From an uncultured Clostridiaceae bacterium (GTDB lineage: Bacteria > Bacillota > Clostridia > Clostridiales > Clostridiaceae), in the NCBI GenBank assembly GCA_946405135.1, contig CAMJGD010000023.1, forward strand, positions 1-44,936: a DNA stretch of 44,936 bases. The letters are read 5' to 3'. Shown piece after piece: positions 19,718 through 29,961 of this stretch. The position numbers and the translations under genes are program-made. The notes under the pieces were generated by a model. It was not told the DNA's origin and searched no databases. It was given only the letters and a program-made list of their open reading frames with translations. Every line of letters starts with the position of its first letter. The first letter of the stretch is position 1.

Positions 19718-21511
19718 CTAGTTTTTTATATTAGGTTTTATATTCATGTAATTAAAAATTTGCTGAAATATATCTTTTGCTACAGGTCCTGCTACTAATC
19801 CTCCAAAATAATCTTCTTTGCTAGGCTCATCTATAGCCACAAATATGCTTACTTGGGGATCATTATAAGGTGCAGCTCCTACAAAAGAAGATACATATTT
19901 TCCTTTATCATATTTACCAGTTTTACTATTTACCTTTTCTGCAGTACCAGTCTTTCCTGCAATTCCATAGCCTTCAATATAAGCATGCTTACCTGATCCT
20001 TTTGAAACAACTTGTTCAAGGTAACCCGAAAGCTCATTGGCAGTCTTTTTACTAATCACCTGTCTAGTATTTTTATCCTCATATTTTTTAACTGATAATT
20101 TATTACCATCCTTATCCTTACCACTAATTTCTTTCATTATATGAGGCGTAGTATAGATGCCATCATTCATTACTGCATTTAATGCTGAAAGAATCTGAAC
20201 AGCAGTGGCTGCATCTGATTGTCCAAAAGATATGGTAGCTAAATCCAATTTAGTCATCTTATCTGCTGGTCGTATTATACCTGCTGCTTCTCCTGGTAGG
20301 TCTATACCTGTAGGTTTCCCAAATCCAAAACTATATATATACTTGTTTAGCTTTTCTTGACCAAGCCTGCTTCCAAGTTCTATGAAACCAGGGTTGCATG
20401 AATTCTTAAGTATATCTACAAGAGTTTCTTGCTTGTGCCCCTCTGGTTTCCAGCAGTTTATTTTAACACCACTAACCACAGTATATCCCTTACAATAAAA
20501 GCCATCATTTGCATTAGTCAATTTTTCTTCTATGGCAGCAGCAGTAGTTACTATCTTAAAGGTAGAACCGGGCTCAAATACATCATTAACAGCTTTGTTT
20601 CTCCATAATTTCTGCAAAGTATCATTATCTTTTATGCCCTTTCTAGGCTCATTAGGATTAAAGTCAGGTTTATTAACCATTCCAAGTACTTCCCCGCTTT
20701 TGGGATCCATAGCAATTATGGTTACTCCTTTTGCCTTGTTCTCTTCCATAGCTTTCTGTGCTACATTTTCAATTATATACTGTATCTTCTCATCAATAGT
20801 AGTAGTTAAGTCCTTTCCACTTATAGGATCCGTATAAACTACATCATAGTATGGCAAATCATGACTGTTTTTATCTACTTCTCCAATTTTCATACCAGGT
20901 ATACCCTTAAGTTCTTTATCATAATAGCTTTCTATGCCGAAAAGTCCATTCCCATCAATGTCTACAGAACCTAATACATGTGCTAAAAAATTATTATTGG
21001 GATAATATCTTAAAGTATCATTTTCTATGATTACAAAATTATAGCTTTCCTTTTTAATTATTTCTCTAAGTTTATCAACGTTAGCTTTCTCTATTTTTCT
21101 AGCTAAAGAAATACTTCTTAAAGGGTTGCCTTTAGAATCTTTTTTATCTAAATTTTTTTCTACTTCTTCTGGATTCATATTCAATGAAGTAGCCAAGTTA
21201 TAAGCAATATCCTTGCTGTTTTTTTTGTATTTTACTACATACTTACTAAGCGTATCTAAATCTAAACTTACTTTATATACATCAGCACTAACTGCTAGTT
21301 TGTTACCATTTCTATCATATATGCTTCCTCTTTTAGGCATTATCTTTTTCTCGTTTATCTGTTGTGAATATGCTTTTACTTTTAAATCATTACTTTGAAG
21401 AATCATTATTTTAAAAAGTCTAGCTCCAAGCGCGATAAACGTAATAGTTAAACCTAATAATAATATTTTTAGTTTTTTTGCAGTTACAGATTTATCAATA
21501 CCCTTTTTCAT
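19718..21511 (-). CDS. Class B penicillin-binding protein (PBP2/SpoVD/FtsI family transpeptidase)
   Basis: 597 residues. One N-terminal membrane anchor (about 14-36), a dimerisation/pedestal region starting at PKRGSIYDRNG, then the transpeptidase domain with serine motif STFK (S316, K319), SCN (371-373) and KTGTAE (520-525). No PASTA repeats follow. It cross-links peptidoglycan outside the membrane, acting with a SEDS partner. FtsI (division) and SpoVD (spore cortex) cannot be told apart by sequence alone; the absence of PASTA argues against a typical SpoVD. Located between cysS and the S4 paralogue, outside the usual mra/dcw cluster. AGGAGG before ATG. Confidence 0.9.
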   Translation of the reverse strand: MKKGIDKSVTAKKLKILLLGLTITFIALGARLFKIMILQSNDLKVKAYSQQINEKKIMPKRGSIYDRNGNKLAVSADVYKVSLDLDTLSKYVVKYKKNSKDIAYNLATSLNMNPEEVEKNLDKKDSKGNPLRSISLARKIEKANVDKLREIIKKESYNFVIIENDTLRYYPNNNFLAHVLGSVDIDGNGLFGIESYYDKELKGIPGMKIGEVDKNSHDLPYYDVVYTDPISGKDLTTTIDEKIQYIIENVAQKAMEENKAKGVTIIAMDPKSGEVLGMVNKPDFNPNEPRKGIKDNDTLQKLWRNKAVNDVFEPGSTFKIVTTAAAIEEKLTNANDGFYCKGYTVVSGVKINCWKPEGHKQETLVDILKNSCNPGFIELGSRLGQEKLNKYIYSFGFGKPTGIDLPGEAAGIIRPADKMTKLDLATISFGQSDAATAVQILSALNAVMNDGIYTTPHIMKEISGKDKDGNKLSVKKYEDKNTRQVISKKTANELSGYLEQVVSKGSGKHAYIEGYGIAGKTGTAEKVNSKTGKYDKGKYVSSFVGAAPYNDPQVSIFVAIDEPSKEDYFGGLVAGPVAKDIFQQIFNYMNIKPNIKN

Positions 21512-21585
21512 TGCGATTTTCCTCCTAATTGAAGATTTCTATTAAGAATTATTTAATTCTAAGAAAAATGCTTGTCCATTTATAT

Positions 21586-21620
21586 GTAAAAACTGATGAT
21601 ATTCACTGAATACCATCAGT
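21586..21620 (-). terminator. Intrinsic terminator after cysS
   Basis: Minus strand stem ACTGATGGTATTC - AGT - GAATATCATCAGT (13 bp with one G-U) followed by TTTTTAC. It lies 128 nt after the cysS stop and before the PBP gene. Confidence 0.75.
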
Positions 21621-21747
21621 CTTTATATATAGGATCAATAAGTAATTCTTAACCTTATCTGGAGCTTTCTAGGAAAATAATACTTGGGTTTTTATATTTA
21701 TTATGTTATGGTTTTATAACATTCTCCATTAATCAGATTATAAAAAA

Positions 21748-23148
21748 TTACTGTATTCTTTTCCATCTAACCCCCTGAGGAGTATCTTCAAGAATTATAT
21801 TTCTAGCTTTTAAATCATCTCTTATTTTATCCGCCAAAGCCCAATTCTTTTCTTTTCTTGCCTTTTGTCTAGATTCTATAAGTTCTTCTATTTCTTTTTC
21901 TAAATCTCCTTTAGTTGATTTTTGTAATATACCTAAAGGACAGCCTAATTCCTTAATAAGCTTTAAAGCATACTCTATCAACTCTTTTGAAGAGTTGATA
22001 TTTACACTTGTATTTATTTCCCTTACTAAATCAAAAATAACTGAAATAGCATCGGCAGTATTAAAATCATCATCCATTTTTTCTATATATTTATCTCTAT
22101 ATGAATTCAATATTTCTAAATATTGCTTTTCTTTTTCATCCATGGATTCTCTTGATACTTCATCTAAAAGATTTTCTAAATTAGCTACTGCATTGTATAA
22201 CCTTTCCATGGAAGCTTTAGCAGAGTCTAAAAGATCTAAGCTAAAATTAAGTTGTGTTCTGTAATGAGCCGAGAGCATAAAAAATCTTACAACATCTACA
22301 TCATATTTTTCTAAAATATCTCTAACTGTAAAAAAATTATTTAAAGATTTTGACATTTTCTGATTATTTACATTCACAAAGGCAGAATGTAACCAATATT
22401 TAGCAAAGGGTTTACCACTTCTTGCTTCACTTTGAGCTATCTCATTTTCATGATGAGGAAATACTAAATCAGAACCACCAGCATGGATATCTATGGTTTC
22501 ACCTAGAAGTTTATATGCCATGCAAGAACATTCTATATGCCAGCCTGGTCTTCCTTTTCCCCAAGGACAATCCCATGCAGGTTCTCCAGGCTTTTGGTTT
22601 TTCCATATAGCAAAGTCCATAGGATCTTTTTTTCTATCATCTACATCTATTCTTGCTCCCGCTTGCAGATCTTCAATGTTCTGTCCTGAAAGCTTTCCAT
22701 AGCCTTGAAACCTTTTTGTACTAAAGTAAACATCTCCATCAACTTCATAGGCATATCCTTTATCAATTAAATCTTTTACAAAAGATATTATTTCATTAAT
22801 AAATTCAGTGGCTCTCGGATTTACAGTTGCTCTTTCTATCTGAAGTCCATCTGCGTCTTTATAGTATTCTTCTATGTATCTATCTCCAAGTTCTTTTACT
22901 GAAGTATTCTCATCTTGGGCTCTTTTTATCATTTTATCATCTATATCTGTAAAGTTTTGAACAAAATTAACCTCATATCCTCTATATTCAAAGTACCTTC
23001 TTACAGTATCAAAAACTATAAAAGTTCTAGCATTTCCTATATGAAAAAGATTGTAAACTGTAGGCCCACAAACATACATTCTAACCTTTCCTTCTGTTAA
23101 AGGTATGAATTCTTCTTTTTGTTTAGTTAAAGTGTTATATACTTTCAT
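21748..23148 (-). CDS. cysS: Cysteinyl-tRNA synthetase
   Basis: 466-residue class I synthetase. Zinc-site residues include C28 in YVCGPTVYN and the [10 protein letters not shown] region, with the HIGN signature (FHIGNART) and KMSKS ([10 protein letters not shown]). Charges tRNA-Cys. The C-terminal anticodon-binding part ends with VRWKRIQ. SD GGAGGAAATTT before the ATG. The 170-nt leader shows no T-box features. Confidence 0.97.
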   Translation of the reverse strand: MKVYNTLTKQKEEFIPLTEGKVRMYVCGPTVYNLFHIGNARTFIVFDTVRRYFEYRGYEVNFVQNFTDIDDKMIKRAQDENTSVKELGDRYIEEYYKDADGLQIERATVNPRATEFINEIISFVKDLIDKGYAYEVDGDVYFSTKRFQGYGKLSGQNIEDLQAGARIDVDDRKKDPMDFAIWKNQKPGEPAWDCPWGKGRPGWHIECSCMAYKLLGETIDIHAGGSDLVFPHHENEIAQSEARSGKPFAKYWLHSAFVNVNNQKMSKSLNNFFTVRDILEKYDVDVVRFFMLSAHYRTQLNFSLDLLDSAKASMERLYNAVANLENLLDEVSRESMDEKEKQYLEILNSYRDKYIEKMDDDFNTADAISVIFDLVREINTSVNINSSKELIEYALKLIKELGCPLGILQKSTKGDLEKEIEELIESRQKARKEKNWALADKIRDDLKARNIILEDTPQGVRWKRIQ

Positions 23149-23260
23149 AAATTTCCTCCATTCAAAGGTTTAAAATCTTTTAATACCCAACTTTGTTGAA
23201 TTTATTATATCATAAATGCATGCTTTATATAAATAAAATAAAGATTTTTCTTTACCTTAG

Positions 23261-23308
23261 TTTAGAAAAAAGTTCGTCTTTTAACTACAAAGACGAACTT
23301 TTTCTAAA
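23261..23308 (-). terminator. Intrinsic terminator after ispD
   Basis: Near-perfect stem on the minus strand, AGAAAAAGTTCGTCTTT / AAAGACGAACTTTTTTCT, with a 6-nt loop and a T-run. It begins 11 nt after ispD and works in either direction by symmetry. Confidence 0.85.
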
Positions 23309-23318
23309 CTTAATTTGT

Positions 23319-24011
23319 TTATCTAAAAGTATTTTCAATAATTTTTTCTGCTAATATAATATCTTCTGAAGTAGTTATTTTTATATTGTCATAATCGCCT
23401 GGGTATATAAAAACCTTATGCCCATATCTCTCTACTACCATGGTATCATCTGTAACATCTATGCCTTCATTTTGGATTCGTTTATGACAGCCATAAATAA
23501 TATCATATTTAAAACACTGAGGTGTTTGTATAGAAATTAATTTGTTTCTATCTAAAGTTTCTTTGGAAAATCCATAGTCATCCATTACCTTTATAGTATC
23601 TTTAGGTTTTACTCCAGATGCACTAGCTCCATAGACTTCAGCATATTCTATACCTTGATTTATTATCCGCTCTGACACAAAAGGTCTTGCTCCATCATGT
23701 ATAAGAACTATATCACAATCCTTGAGTGCTTCTAATCCCCTATACACCGAATGCTGCCTTTCACTACCACCTATGACTATATGAGTAACTTTTTTTATAT
23801 GGTACTTACTAATTATATTGTCTTTACAATAATTTAGATCACTTTCAGAAAGTACTAATACTATCTCATCTATGACCTCTGATTCCTCAAATCTTTTAAG
23901 AGTATAATAAAGCAAGGGTTTGCCTTTGATATCAATAAACTGCTTATTAATTCCAGCATTCATTCTAGTCCCTCTGCCTGCAGCAACTATCACAGCATAA
24001 TTTTTTCCCAT
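23319..24011 (-). CDS. ispD: 2-C-methyl-D-erythritol 4-phosphate cytidylyltransferase
   Basis: 230 residues. The CTP-binding loop VIVAAGRGTRMNAG, the central LIHDGARPFV and the late TDDTMVVERYGHKV segment with the conserved Thr/Asp are all present. Third step of the MEP isoprenoid pathway. Start ATG with AGGAGGGG. Follows yacL by 44 nt; the ispF partner is not next to it here. Confidence 0.95.
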   Translation of the reverse strand: MGKNYAVIVAAGRGTRMNAGINKQFIDIKGKPLLYYTLKRFEESEVIDEIVLVLSESDLNYCKDNIISKYHIKKVTHIVIGGSERQHSVYRGLEALKDCDIVLIHDGARPFVSERIINQGIEYAEVYGASASGVKPKDTIKVMDDYGFSKETLDRNKLISIQTPQCFKYDIIYGCHKRIQNEGIDVTDDTMVVERYGHKVFIYPGDYDNIKITTSEDIILAEKIIENTFR

Positions 24012-24055
24012 TTTTTCCCCTCCTTATTAGTCATAAATAGATATTAACCTCTTAT

Positions 24056-25138
24056 CTAAATAGAATCCTTCTGTTTAGCAAATATCATTCTTCCAGCGGC
24101 GGTCTGAAGCACTGAAGTAACTATAACATCAATTACTTCCCCCATATATTTTCTACCGCCTTCAACAACTATCATAGTTCCATCGTCTAAATAGGCTATT
24201 CCCTGGCCAGACTCTTTTCCGTCTTTTACTACCTGTATAGTCATTTCTTCCCCTGGCAGCACCACTGGTTTTATAGCATTAGCTAGTTCATTTATATTTA
24301 ATACAGGAACCCCTTGAAATTCTGCAACTTTGTTTAAATTATAATCATTGGTTATAACCTTACCACCTAGCACTTGAGCTAACTTTAAAAGCTTACTATC
24401 CACTTCAGCAATTTCCGGAAAGTCTTTTTCCCATATTTGGACCTCAATATTTAACTCTTTTTGTATTTTATTGAGTATATCAAGTCCTCTCCTTCCTCTG
24501 TTTCTCTTCAACCCATCGGATGAGTCTGCTATATGTCTTAACTCTTCTAAAACAAAGTTTGGAATAATCAGTGTTCCTTCAATAAATCCAGTTTGGCATA
24601 TATCAAATATCCTGCCATCTATTATGACAGAAGTATCTAATACTTTAGGCTCTGCTTTAGAACCTTTTGACTTTTTATCCTTGTTGGAACTGACCTTTTT
24701 TAAATTCATGAAAAAAGACATAATATCTTCTCTTTTTTTCACTGCTATATCTGCACCTATAACTGCCATTATTATATTTAATATGGCAAAAATTATTTTG
24801 CCCACCAATGTAGTATTTAGTACACTTCCTATTAAGGAAGATATTATAAGGGCTATAATAGCTCCGCCAGCACCAAATATTATTTCACTTGCAGTAAGCT
24901 TCTGCATGTTTTTTTCAATATAATCTACTACTTTGATAATCAAATTATTAATCCAGGGAGAAATTAAAAATAATATGAGTCCAAAAAGTAAAGTTGAAAA
25001 TACCAAAAATGATACTGTTCTTAAAGTATTACCCTTAAACATCATAAGGTATTGAGTCTTTAATAGAGAATTCCCTACAAAAAAACCAATAACAAAACCT
25101 ATGGCTGTAAAAAATCCTCTCAAAATCTTTTTTAACAA
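24056..25138 (-). CDS. yacL: YacL-type membrane protein with PIN and TRAM domains
   Basis: 360 residues. Four membrane helices in the first 140 or so (motifs [31 protein letters not shown]), then a PIN domain starting [18 protein letters not shown] with catalytic acidic residues (D..., E in [10 protein letters not shown] in TNDYNL) and a C-terminal TRAM domain ([25 protein letters not shown]). Putative membrane-anchored ribonuclease. I chose the TTG at 25138 because GAGGAGGTG lies just upstream; in-frame ATG/GTG options further upstream lack a good site. Stands in the usual disA-yacL-ispD order. Confidence 0.88.
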   Translation of the reverse strand: MLKKILRGFFTAIGFVIGFFVGNSLLKTQYLMMFKGNTLRTVSFLVFSTLLFGLILFLISPWINNLIIKVVDYIEKNMQKLTASEIIFGAGGAIIALIISSLIGSVLNTTLVGKIIFAILNIIMAVIGADIAVKKREDIMSFFMNLKKVSSNKDKKSKGSKAEPKVLDTSVIIDGRIFDICQTGFIEGTLIIPNFVLEELRHIADSSDGLKRNRGRRGLDILNKIQKELNIEVQIWEKDFPEIAEVDSKLLKLAQVLGGKVITNDYNLNKVAEFQGVPVLNINELANAIKPVVLPGEEMTIQVVKDGKESGQGIAYLDDGTMIVVEGGRKYMGEVIDVIVTSVLQTAAGRMIFAKQKDSI

Positions 25139-25458
25139 ATAATTCACCTCCTCATTTAATTCTTGCCAAAAAATTAATTTTAAATCCTTAATTTTAATAT
25201 ATATTAATAATTTTTTTATTGCAATATGCACCTTCTTTATTTAATAATTTATTAACCTATACTATATAAAATTATTTTAATAACTACATCCTTTAATATA
25301 TCTTTAATTAAAAAATCCCCCTATAAAAAATGTATATTTTGAGTTAATATATGTTTAAGTTCTTTTGTATTAAGGCTTTATTGACAAAATTGTCTGAAAA
25401 AACTTATAATTATAGTAACATTTAATTTAGCAAAATATTTATAAGGAGTTGGGACGTA
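25139..25458. other. 320-nt divergent intergenic region (yacL / Cys-rich gene)
   Basis: AT-rich gap with no gene. It holds the plus-strand promoter at 25381-25410 and upstream coding-like codons of yacL that I judge non-coding. I see no clear promoter for yacL and no hairpin of note. Confidence 0.6.
25381..25410 (+). promoter_or_regulatory. Promoter of the Cys-rich MazG-like gene
   Basis: TTGACA (25381-25386), 18 nt, TATAAT (25405-25410), 48 nt before the ATG at 25459. Both hexamers are consensus. The -35 overlaps a small dyad, GACAA-AA-TTGTC. Confidence 0.8.
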
Positions 25459-25857
25459 ATGAAAGATGTAATTTTTGATGATTTTCAAAATTGTGTTAAT
25501 GAATCTCTATTAAGAAATAAAAGCATTTTAGATATAATGACTAAACTTCAAGATTCTCAAGCTAGATTAAATAGAGCTGTAGCCAAGTCTGTTACCAATT
25601 GCGGTTGTATTAAAATCAACGCAGAAAAACAGTGTATGCCAGATGACGATGATTCCATAGAGTGTTTAAATAAATGCTTAAAGACCCACATAGAAGGTAA
25701 ACTATGTGAAAACTGTAGAGAAGTTATAGAAACAGAAATAGGTAATAATCTCTTTTACATAACCTCTCTTTGTAATGTTTTAGATTTAAATCTCTATGAC
25801 ACTCTTATAAAAGAATACGATAGAATGAAGACTTTAGGCAAGTATACTTTAAGATAA
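25459..25857 (+). CDS. Cys-rich protein with a MazG-like C-terminus, function unknown
   Basis: 132 residues and nine Cys (12, 48, 50, 59, 69, 73, 83, 86, 105); NCGC at 47-50 and CENC at 83-86 suggest a metal or Fe-S site. Residues 88-132 (ETEIGNNLFYITSLCNVLDL, then EYDRMKTLGKY) resemble the last helices of MazG-like NTP pyrophosphohydrolases (pattern E.GD.L.Y...L). The expected acidic EExxE site in the first half is not clear. I recall that clostridial relatives are annotated only as DUF proteins, but this is not checked. Strong own promoter; convergent with disA. SD AAGGAG. Confidence 0.75.
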   Translation: MKDVIFDDFQNCVNESLLRNKSILDIMTKLQDSQARLNRAVAKSVTNCGCIKINAEKQCMPDDDDSIECLNKCLKTHIEGKLCENCREVIETEIGNNLFYITSLCNVLDLNLYDTLIKEYDRMKTLGKYTLR

Positions 25858-25864
25858 TCTAAAA

Positions 25865-25896
25865 GATTAGTAGATAAGCACTACTAATCTTTTTTT
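25865..25896. terminator. Bidirectional terminator between the Cys-rich gene and disA
   Basis: Stem GATTAGTAG / CTACTAATC with a 7-nt loop, flanked by AAAA on one side and TTTTTTT on the other. It terminates the plus-strand gene and, in reverse, disA, whose stop codon lies inside its edge. Confidence 0.85.
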
Positions 25897-26959
25897 AGAA
25901 CTGCCTATCTAAAGTTACCTGTTCCTTTATTCTTCTCAATCCATTTCTTATAGCCTTTGATCTTGCTTCACCTATGCCTTCTACATTATCAAGTTGTTCG
26001 TAATTTGCTTCCATTACCGCTTTTAATTCTTTAAAGTTCTTTACTAAATTTTCTATAACATTTGATGGTATTCTTGGCACCTTACTTAATATCCTATATC
26101 CTCTTGGAGATATAAGAGTATCTACTAAAGGAACTCCTGTATATCCCATGTGCTTTGCAATTAAATCTAAATCTAATAATTCTTCAGCAGTGAGCATTTG
26201 TATACTTTTATATATTTCATTATGATCAATATCTGTCTTGCAATAATCTCTTATAAGCAATATTCCATCTTCTTCAATAGATCTTATAAGTTCACTTAGC
26301 TGCATGGATATAAGCCTTCCCTCATTACCAAGCTCACATATATATCTTTCTATTTCTGAAACTATTCTCATTACCATCTCTGTTCTTTGTATGGCTGTAA
26401 TAACGTCTAATAATGTTACTAGATCCTGAAACTCCAAAAGATTTAAATTGTTTATAACTCTATCTAATACTGAAACATATTTTTCTAAAGTCTGTATAGC
26501 CTGATTCGCTCTGCCTAGTATAACACTGCTATCTCTCAAAACATATTTTATGTCACCTTTATAAACTGTTATCATATTTCTTCTTTGAGATATAGCAATA
26601 ACTATACAACCTATCTGCTTTGCTACTCTATTTGCAGTCCTATGCCTTGTTCCTGTTTCAAAAGTTTGAATAGATGAATCTGGCATAAGCTGTGTATTAG
26701 CATAAAGTATCTTCTTCATGTCCGAACTTATAACTATGGCACCATCCATTTTTGCAAGCTCATAAACATAAGCTGGAGTATAGTCTGCATTAATAGCAAA
26801 GCCTCCATCCACTATCTTTAATACCTCTTCACTGTCACCTATTACCAGTAAGCCACCAGTTTTAGCTCTCAAAATATTTTCAAGCCCTTCTCTAAGCTGA
26901 GTACCTGGTCCCATTATTTTTAATATGTTTTTTATTTCCTTATCTCTTTCTATACGCAT
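25895..26959 (-). CDS. disA: DNA integrity scanning protein, diadenylate cyclase
   Basis: 354 residues. The DAC domain has the DGA ([11 protein letters not shown]) and RHR (GTRHRTANR) motifs needed to make cyclic di-AMP from two ATP. A helical middle and a C-terminal HhH DNA-binding domain ([19 protein letters not shown]) follow. It scans for branched DNA and sets c-di-AMP levels. The start is ATG 26959 with AAGGTGAT upstream, rather than the GTG at 26968, which overlaps that site. Follows radA by 17 nt. Confidence 0.96.
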   Translation of the reverse strand: MRIERDKEIKNILKIMGPGTQLREGLENILRAKTGGLLVIGDSEEVLKIVDGGFAINADYTPAYVYELAKMDGAIVISSDMKKILYANTQLMPDSSIQTFETGTRHRTANRVAKQIGCIVIAISQRRNMITVYKGDIKYVLRDSSVILGRANQAIQTLEKYVSVLDRVINNLNLLEFQDLVTLLDVITAIQRTEMVMRIVSEIERYICELGNEGRLISMQLSELIRSIEEDGILLIRDYCKTDIDHNEIYKSIQMLTAEELLDLDLIAKHMGYTGVPLVDTLISPRGYRILSKVPRIPSNVIENLVKNFKELKAVMEANYEQLDNVEGIGEARSKAIRNGLRRIKEQVTLDRQF

Positions 26960-26976
26960 CTTTATCACCTTAAATA

Positions 26977-28332
26977 TTAAAAAATCTTGTTAAAAGCTTC
27001 TTTTAATGTATTTATCCCTATTATATTTATATTCTTTATGTTTAATTTTTCAGTGTTTTTAAGTGGTAATATCACATTTTTAAATCCCATTTTATAAGCT
27101 TCATTTATTATTTTATCACAAGAGGATACTGGCCTTATTTCACCTGTTAGTCCAACTTCTCCAATACATAAAGTCTTTTCTAATTTTATTTCTGAATTTC
27201 TTATAGTAGAAATCAAAGCTAAAGCCAATCCCAGATCACTGAAAGTTCCCTCTAAATTTAATCCCCCTACTACATTAACATAAACATCATATTTATAAAA
27301 TGGTATTCTCATCTTTTTTTCCAGAACGGCCAGTATTAAATTAAGTCTTGAGGTTTCAATACCTACACAGGTCCTCCTTGGTATATTCATTCTAGTTTCC
27401 GTGGCAAGAGCTTGCAGCTCTACTAGAAGAGGCCTACTTCCTTCCATAGTTCCTATAACCACTGATCCCTCCTGATTATAAGAGGTATCCTGTAAAAATA
27501 TTTTAGAGGGGTCATATACTTGAAGCAGACCTTCCTGCTTCATCTCAAATACACCTATTTCACTGGTAGTTCCAAATCTATTTTTCATAGTTCTAAGGAC
27601 TCTAAACTCTTCTGTTCTTTCACCTTCAAAGGATAGTACAGTATCTACCATATGTTCTAATACCCTTGGTCCTGCTAACTCTCCTTGCTTTGTTACATGA
27701 GCTACTATAAAAAAAGGAATATATCTCCTTTTACCTATTCTCATTATTTCGTTTGCACATTCTCTAACTTGAGATACACTTCCCGGGGCAGAACTTATAG
27801 AATCTTTAAATACAGTCTGAATTGAGTCAATAACTACAAATATGGGATTCATATCCTCAATATGTTTTTCTATAGCACTTAAATTAGTTTCTGAAAGTAT
27901 GTATAAATTTGATGATAGAGCTCCCAGTCTATCTCCTCTTATTTTTATTTGTTCTTCTGACTCTTCTCCTGATACATAGAGTACTTTACCATACTTTTCT
28001 GATATATTATTGGCAGTCTGCAGTAATAGAGTGGATTTACCTATACCAGGGTCACCAGAAATAAGAGTTAAAGATCCCCTTACTAGTCCTCCTCCTAGTA
28101 CTCTATTGAGTTCATCCATACCGGTATCATATCTTTCCTGTTCTCCAGATTTAATATCATTAATATTTCTAGGAGTGCTTTGATCTGGTAATACAAACTC
28201 TTTTTCATCCTTTGTAGATTTAATTTCTTCTACAAAACTACTCCATGCATTGCAGGAAGGGCATTTTCCCATCCACTTTGCTGATTCATAGCCACACTGC
28301 TGACAAACATAGACCGTTTTAATCTTACCCAA
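26977..28332 (-). CDS. radA: DNA repair protein RadA
   Basis: 451 residues. The zinc finger [21 protein letters not shown], a RecA-like core with Walker [10 protein letters not shown], the KNRFG motif ([10 protein letters not shown]) and a C-terminal Lon-protease-like domain are in the expected order. RadA aids homologous recombination; in B. subtilis it interacts with DisA. The start is a TTG (28332) with GGAG upstream. Own promoter at 28367-28397. Confidence 0.95.
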   Translation of the reverse strand: MGKIKTVYVCQQCGYESAKWMGKCPSCNAWSSFVEEIKSTKDEKEFVLPDQSTPRNINDIKSGEQERYDTGMDELNRVLGGGLVRGSLTLISGDPGIGKSTLLLQTANNISEKYGKVLYVSGEESEEQIKIRGDRLGALSSNLYILSETNLSAIEKHIEDMNPIFVVIDSIQTVFKDSISSAPGSVSQVRECANEIMRIGKRRYIPFFIVAHVTKQGELAGPRVLEHMVDTVLSFEGERTEEFRVLRTMKNRFGTTSEIGVFEMKQEGLLQVYDPSKIFLQDTSYNQEGSVVIGTMEGSRPLLVELQALATETRMNIPRRTCVGIETSRLNLILAVLEKKMRIPFYKYDVYVNVVGGLNLEGTFSDLGLALALISTIRNSEIKLEKTLCIGEVGLTGEIRPVSSCDKIINEAYKMGFKNVILPLKNTEKLNIKNINIIGINTLKEAFNKIF

Positions 28333-28366
28333 TATATATCAACTCCAAACTAATATCTAAAGTATT

Positions 28367-28397
28367 ATTATACAATATTTTTAACGGATTTTGTCAA
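28367..28397 (-). promoter_or_regulatory. Candidate promoter of radA-disA
   Basis: TTGACA (28397-28392), 19 nt, TATAAT (28372-28367) on the minus strand. The hexamers are consensus but the spacer is 2 nt longer than ideal. It follows directly on the nagB terminator and would give radA-disA its own transcription. Confidence 0.6.
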
Positions 28398-28420
28398 TAT
28401 TAATCAATTATATTTGCAAA

Positions 28421-28450
28421 ATAAAAAATGAGCCCTTTAAAAGGACTCAT
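28421..28450 (-). terminator. Intrinsic terminator after nagB
   Basis: Minus strand ATGAGTCC - TTTTAAA - GGGCTCAT (8 bp with one G-U) then TTTTTTAT. It starts 12 nt after nagB and separates it from radA. Confidence 0.85.
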
Positions 28451-28461
28451 GAATTAAAGAT

Positions 28462-29193
28462 TTATTTTCTTATAAGAGCTCCTGCTTCTTCATCTACTAT
28501 AATGGTTACATCATGATGTACTTGCAGTATAGAAGCTGGCACTTGAGTAGTTATTTTTCCTTCTGCAATTTTAGCAATTATTTCTGCTTTACTAGCTCCA
28601 CTAGCTATAAGTAATATCTTTCTTGCTCTCATTATTCCACCAAGTCCCATAGTTATAGCTTTCTTAGGAACTTCATCTATGTTATCAAAAAATCTTGAAT
28701 TTGCCTCTATAGTGCTTTTAGCTAAATCAGTAAGATGAGTATCCATAGATAAATAATCTGCTGGCTCATTAAATCCGATATGTCCATTATTACCAATTCC
28801 TAGAAGCTGTATATCTATTCCGCCTAACTTTGCTATCCTTTCATCATAGTTTTTACATTCTAATTCTATATTTTCTGCTAATCCATTAGGTACGAAAGTT
28901 CTGCTTTTATCTACGTTTATATGATTAAATAATCTATCATTCATAAAATATCTGTAACTTTGTGAATGTTCACCAGATAAACCTACATATTCATCTAAAT
29001 TTATAGTAGTAGCTTTTGAAAAATCTACCTTTCCTTCTTTATTAAGTTTTATAAGCTCTTTATATAATCCTTCTGGTGTACTTCCTGTAGCTAATCCTAA
29101 AACACAATTTGGCTTTTCATTAATTATATTTACCATCTCCAAAGCCGCTCTTTTACTCATTTCTTCATAGTTCTTTTCTACTATTATTTTCAT
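28462..29193 (-). CDS. nagB: Glucosamine-6-phosphate deaminase
   Basis: 243 residues. LGLATGSTPEGLYKEL (phosphate loop), NLDEYVGL with the catalytic Asp and LLGIGNNGHIGFNEPAD with the active-site His are intact. Converts glucosamine-6-P to fructose-6-P and ammonia. It overlaps nagR by 4 nt (ATGA), so the two are translationally coupled. nagA is not in the window. Confidence 0.96.
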   Translation of the reverse strand: MKIIVEKNYEEMSKRAALEMVNIINEKPNCVLGLATGSTPEGLYKELIKLNKEGKVDFSKATTINLDEYVGLSGEHSQSYRYFMNDRLFNHINVDKSRTFVPNGLAENIELECKNYDERIAKLGGIDIQLLGIGNNGHIGFNEPADYLSMDTHLTDLAKSTIEANSRFFDNIDEVPKKAITMGLGGIMRARKILLIASGASKAEIIAKIAEGKITTQVPASILQVHHDVTIIVDEEAGALIRK

Positions 29194-29918
29194 TTTATTG
29201 TCCCCTCTCTCCTTAATATGTTTACCTCTAATATATATTTATCAGATCTATATATTGCTTCTTCAATAAAAATCACCTTGTTATCTGCAGACATGTTCCT
29301 GCTATAAGTTTTTAAAAGAGGAACTTCTTTATTTACATTAAATAATTTTTTATAATAATTATCTATTACTACAGCCTCTATAGAAGACTCTGAATTAATT
29401 ATGGTATAGCCAAAACCCTCTAGTATCTTATAAAAAGAACCTGTCAGCATATGTTCATCTATATAGCCGCAATAATCACAAGGTATATAGACTATTTCAT
29501 TAGCCACATTTTCTCCATCTACAGTTCTCATTCTATTTATCTTATATAAATCTTCAAAGTGAAATACATCCTGCATGTCAATAGGAGTAGGTATTATACT
29601 AAAATCCAAAATTTTGGTTTCTAACTTCATTCCAGCCTTTTTTACTATTTCTGAAAAACTCATCATATCTCTCTGCTTTACTTTTGGATCGCATACAAAT
29701 GTACCTTTTCCTTTTTCCCTAACCAATATTCCTTCTTGTACAAGTTCTCCAAGAGCTTGCCTTATGGTCATCCTGCTCACTTCATAATTTTCTGCCAGTT
29801 CTCTTTCACTGTCTATGCATTGACCAACTTTCCAAACCCCTTTTGCTATCTTATGTTTTATATCTTCTTTTAATTGATAATATACTGGAATAGGACTATT
29901 TTTATCTATCATATTCAC
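29190..29918 (-). CDS. nagR: GntR/HutC-family transcriptional regulator, probably NagR
   Basis: 242 residues. N-terminal winged helix-turn-helix (PVYYQLKEDIKHKI; SERELAENYEVSRMTIRQAL; GILVREKGKGTFV) and a C-terminal UTRA effector domain. Its place immediately before nagB, and a DasR/NagR-like palindrome overlapping its promoter, indicate control by amino-sugar phosphates. The effector is inferred from the B. subtilis relative (YvoA/NagR). AGGAGG before ATG. Confidence 0.88.
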   Translation of the reverse strand: MNMIDKNSPIPVYYQLKEDIKHKIAKGVWKVGQCIDSERELAENYEVSRMTIRQALGELVQEGILVREKGKGTFVCDPKVKQRDMMSFSEIVKKAGMKLETKILDFSIIPTPIDMQDVFHFEDLYKINRMRTVDGENVANEIVYIPCDYCGYIDEHMLTGSFYKILEGFGYTIINSESSIEAVVIDNYYKKLFNVNKEVPLLKTYSRNMSADNKVIFIEEAIYRSDKYILEVNILRREGTIK

Positions 29919-29932
29919 TTCCTCCTAATTCG

Positions 29933-29961
29933 ATTATAAACTATATACTTATAGATGTCTA
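29933..29961 (-). promoter_or_regulatory. Promoter of nagR-nagB
   Basis: TAGACA (29961-29956), 17 nt, TATAAT (29938-29933) on the minus strand, about 15 nt before the nagR ATG. The -35 overlaps the operator at 29950-29968. Confidence 0.75.

Noticed and set aside
23149-23318. T-box riboswitch before cysS
   Set aside because: I looked for the T-box sequence and specifier stem; the leader is short and has neither.
25139-25231. N-terminal extension of yacL
   Set aside because: It has no proper SD spacing, is Lys/Ile-rich AT DNA, and the TTG at 25138 has an ideal SD.
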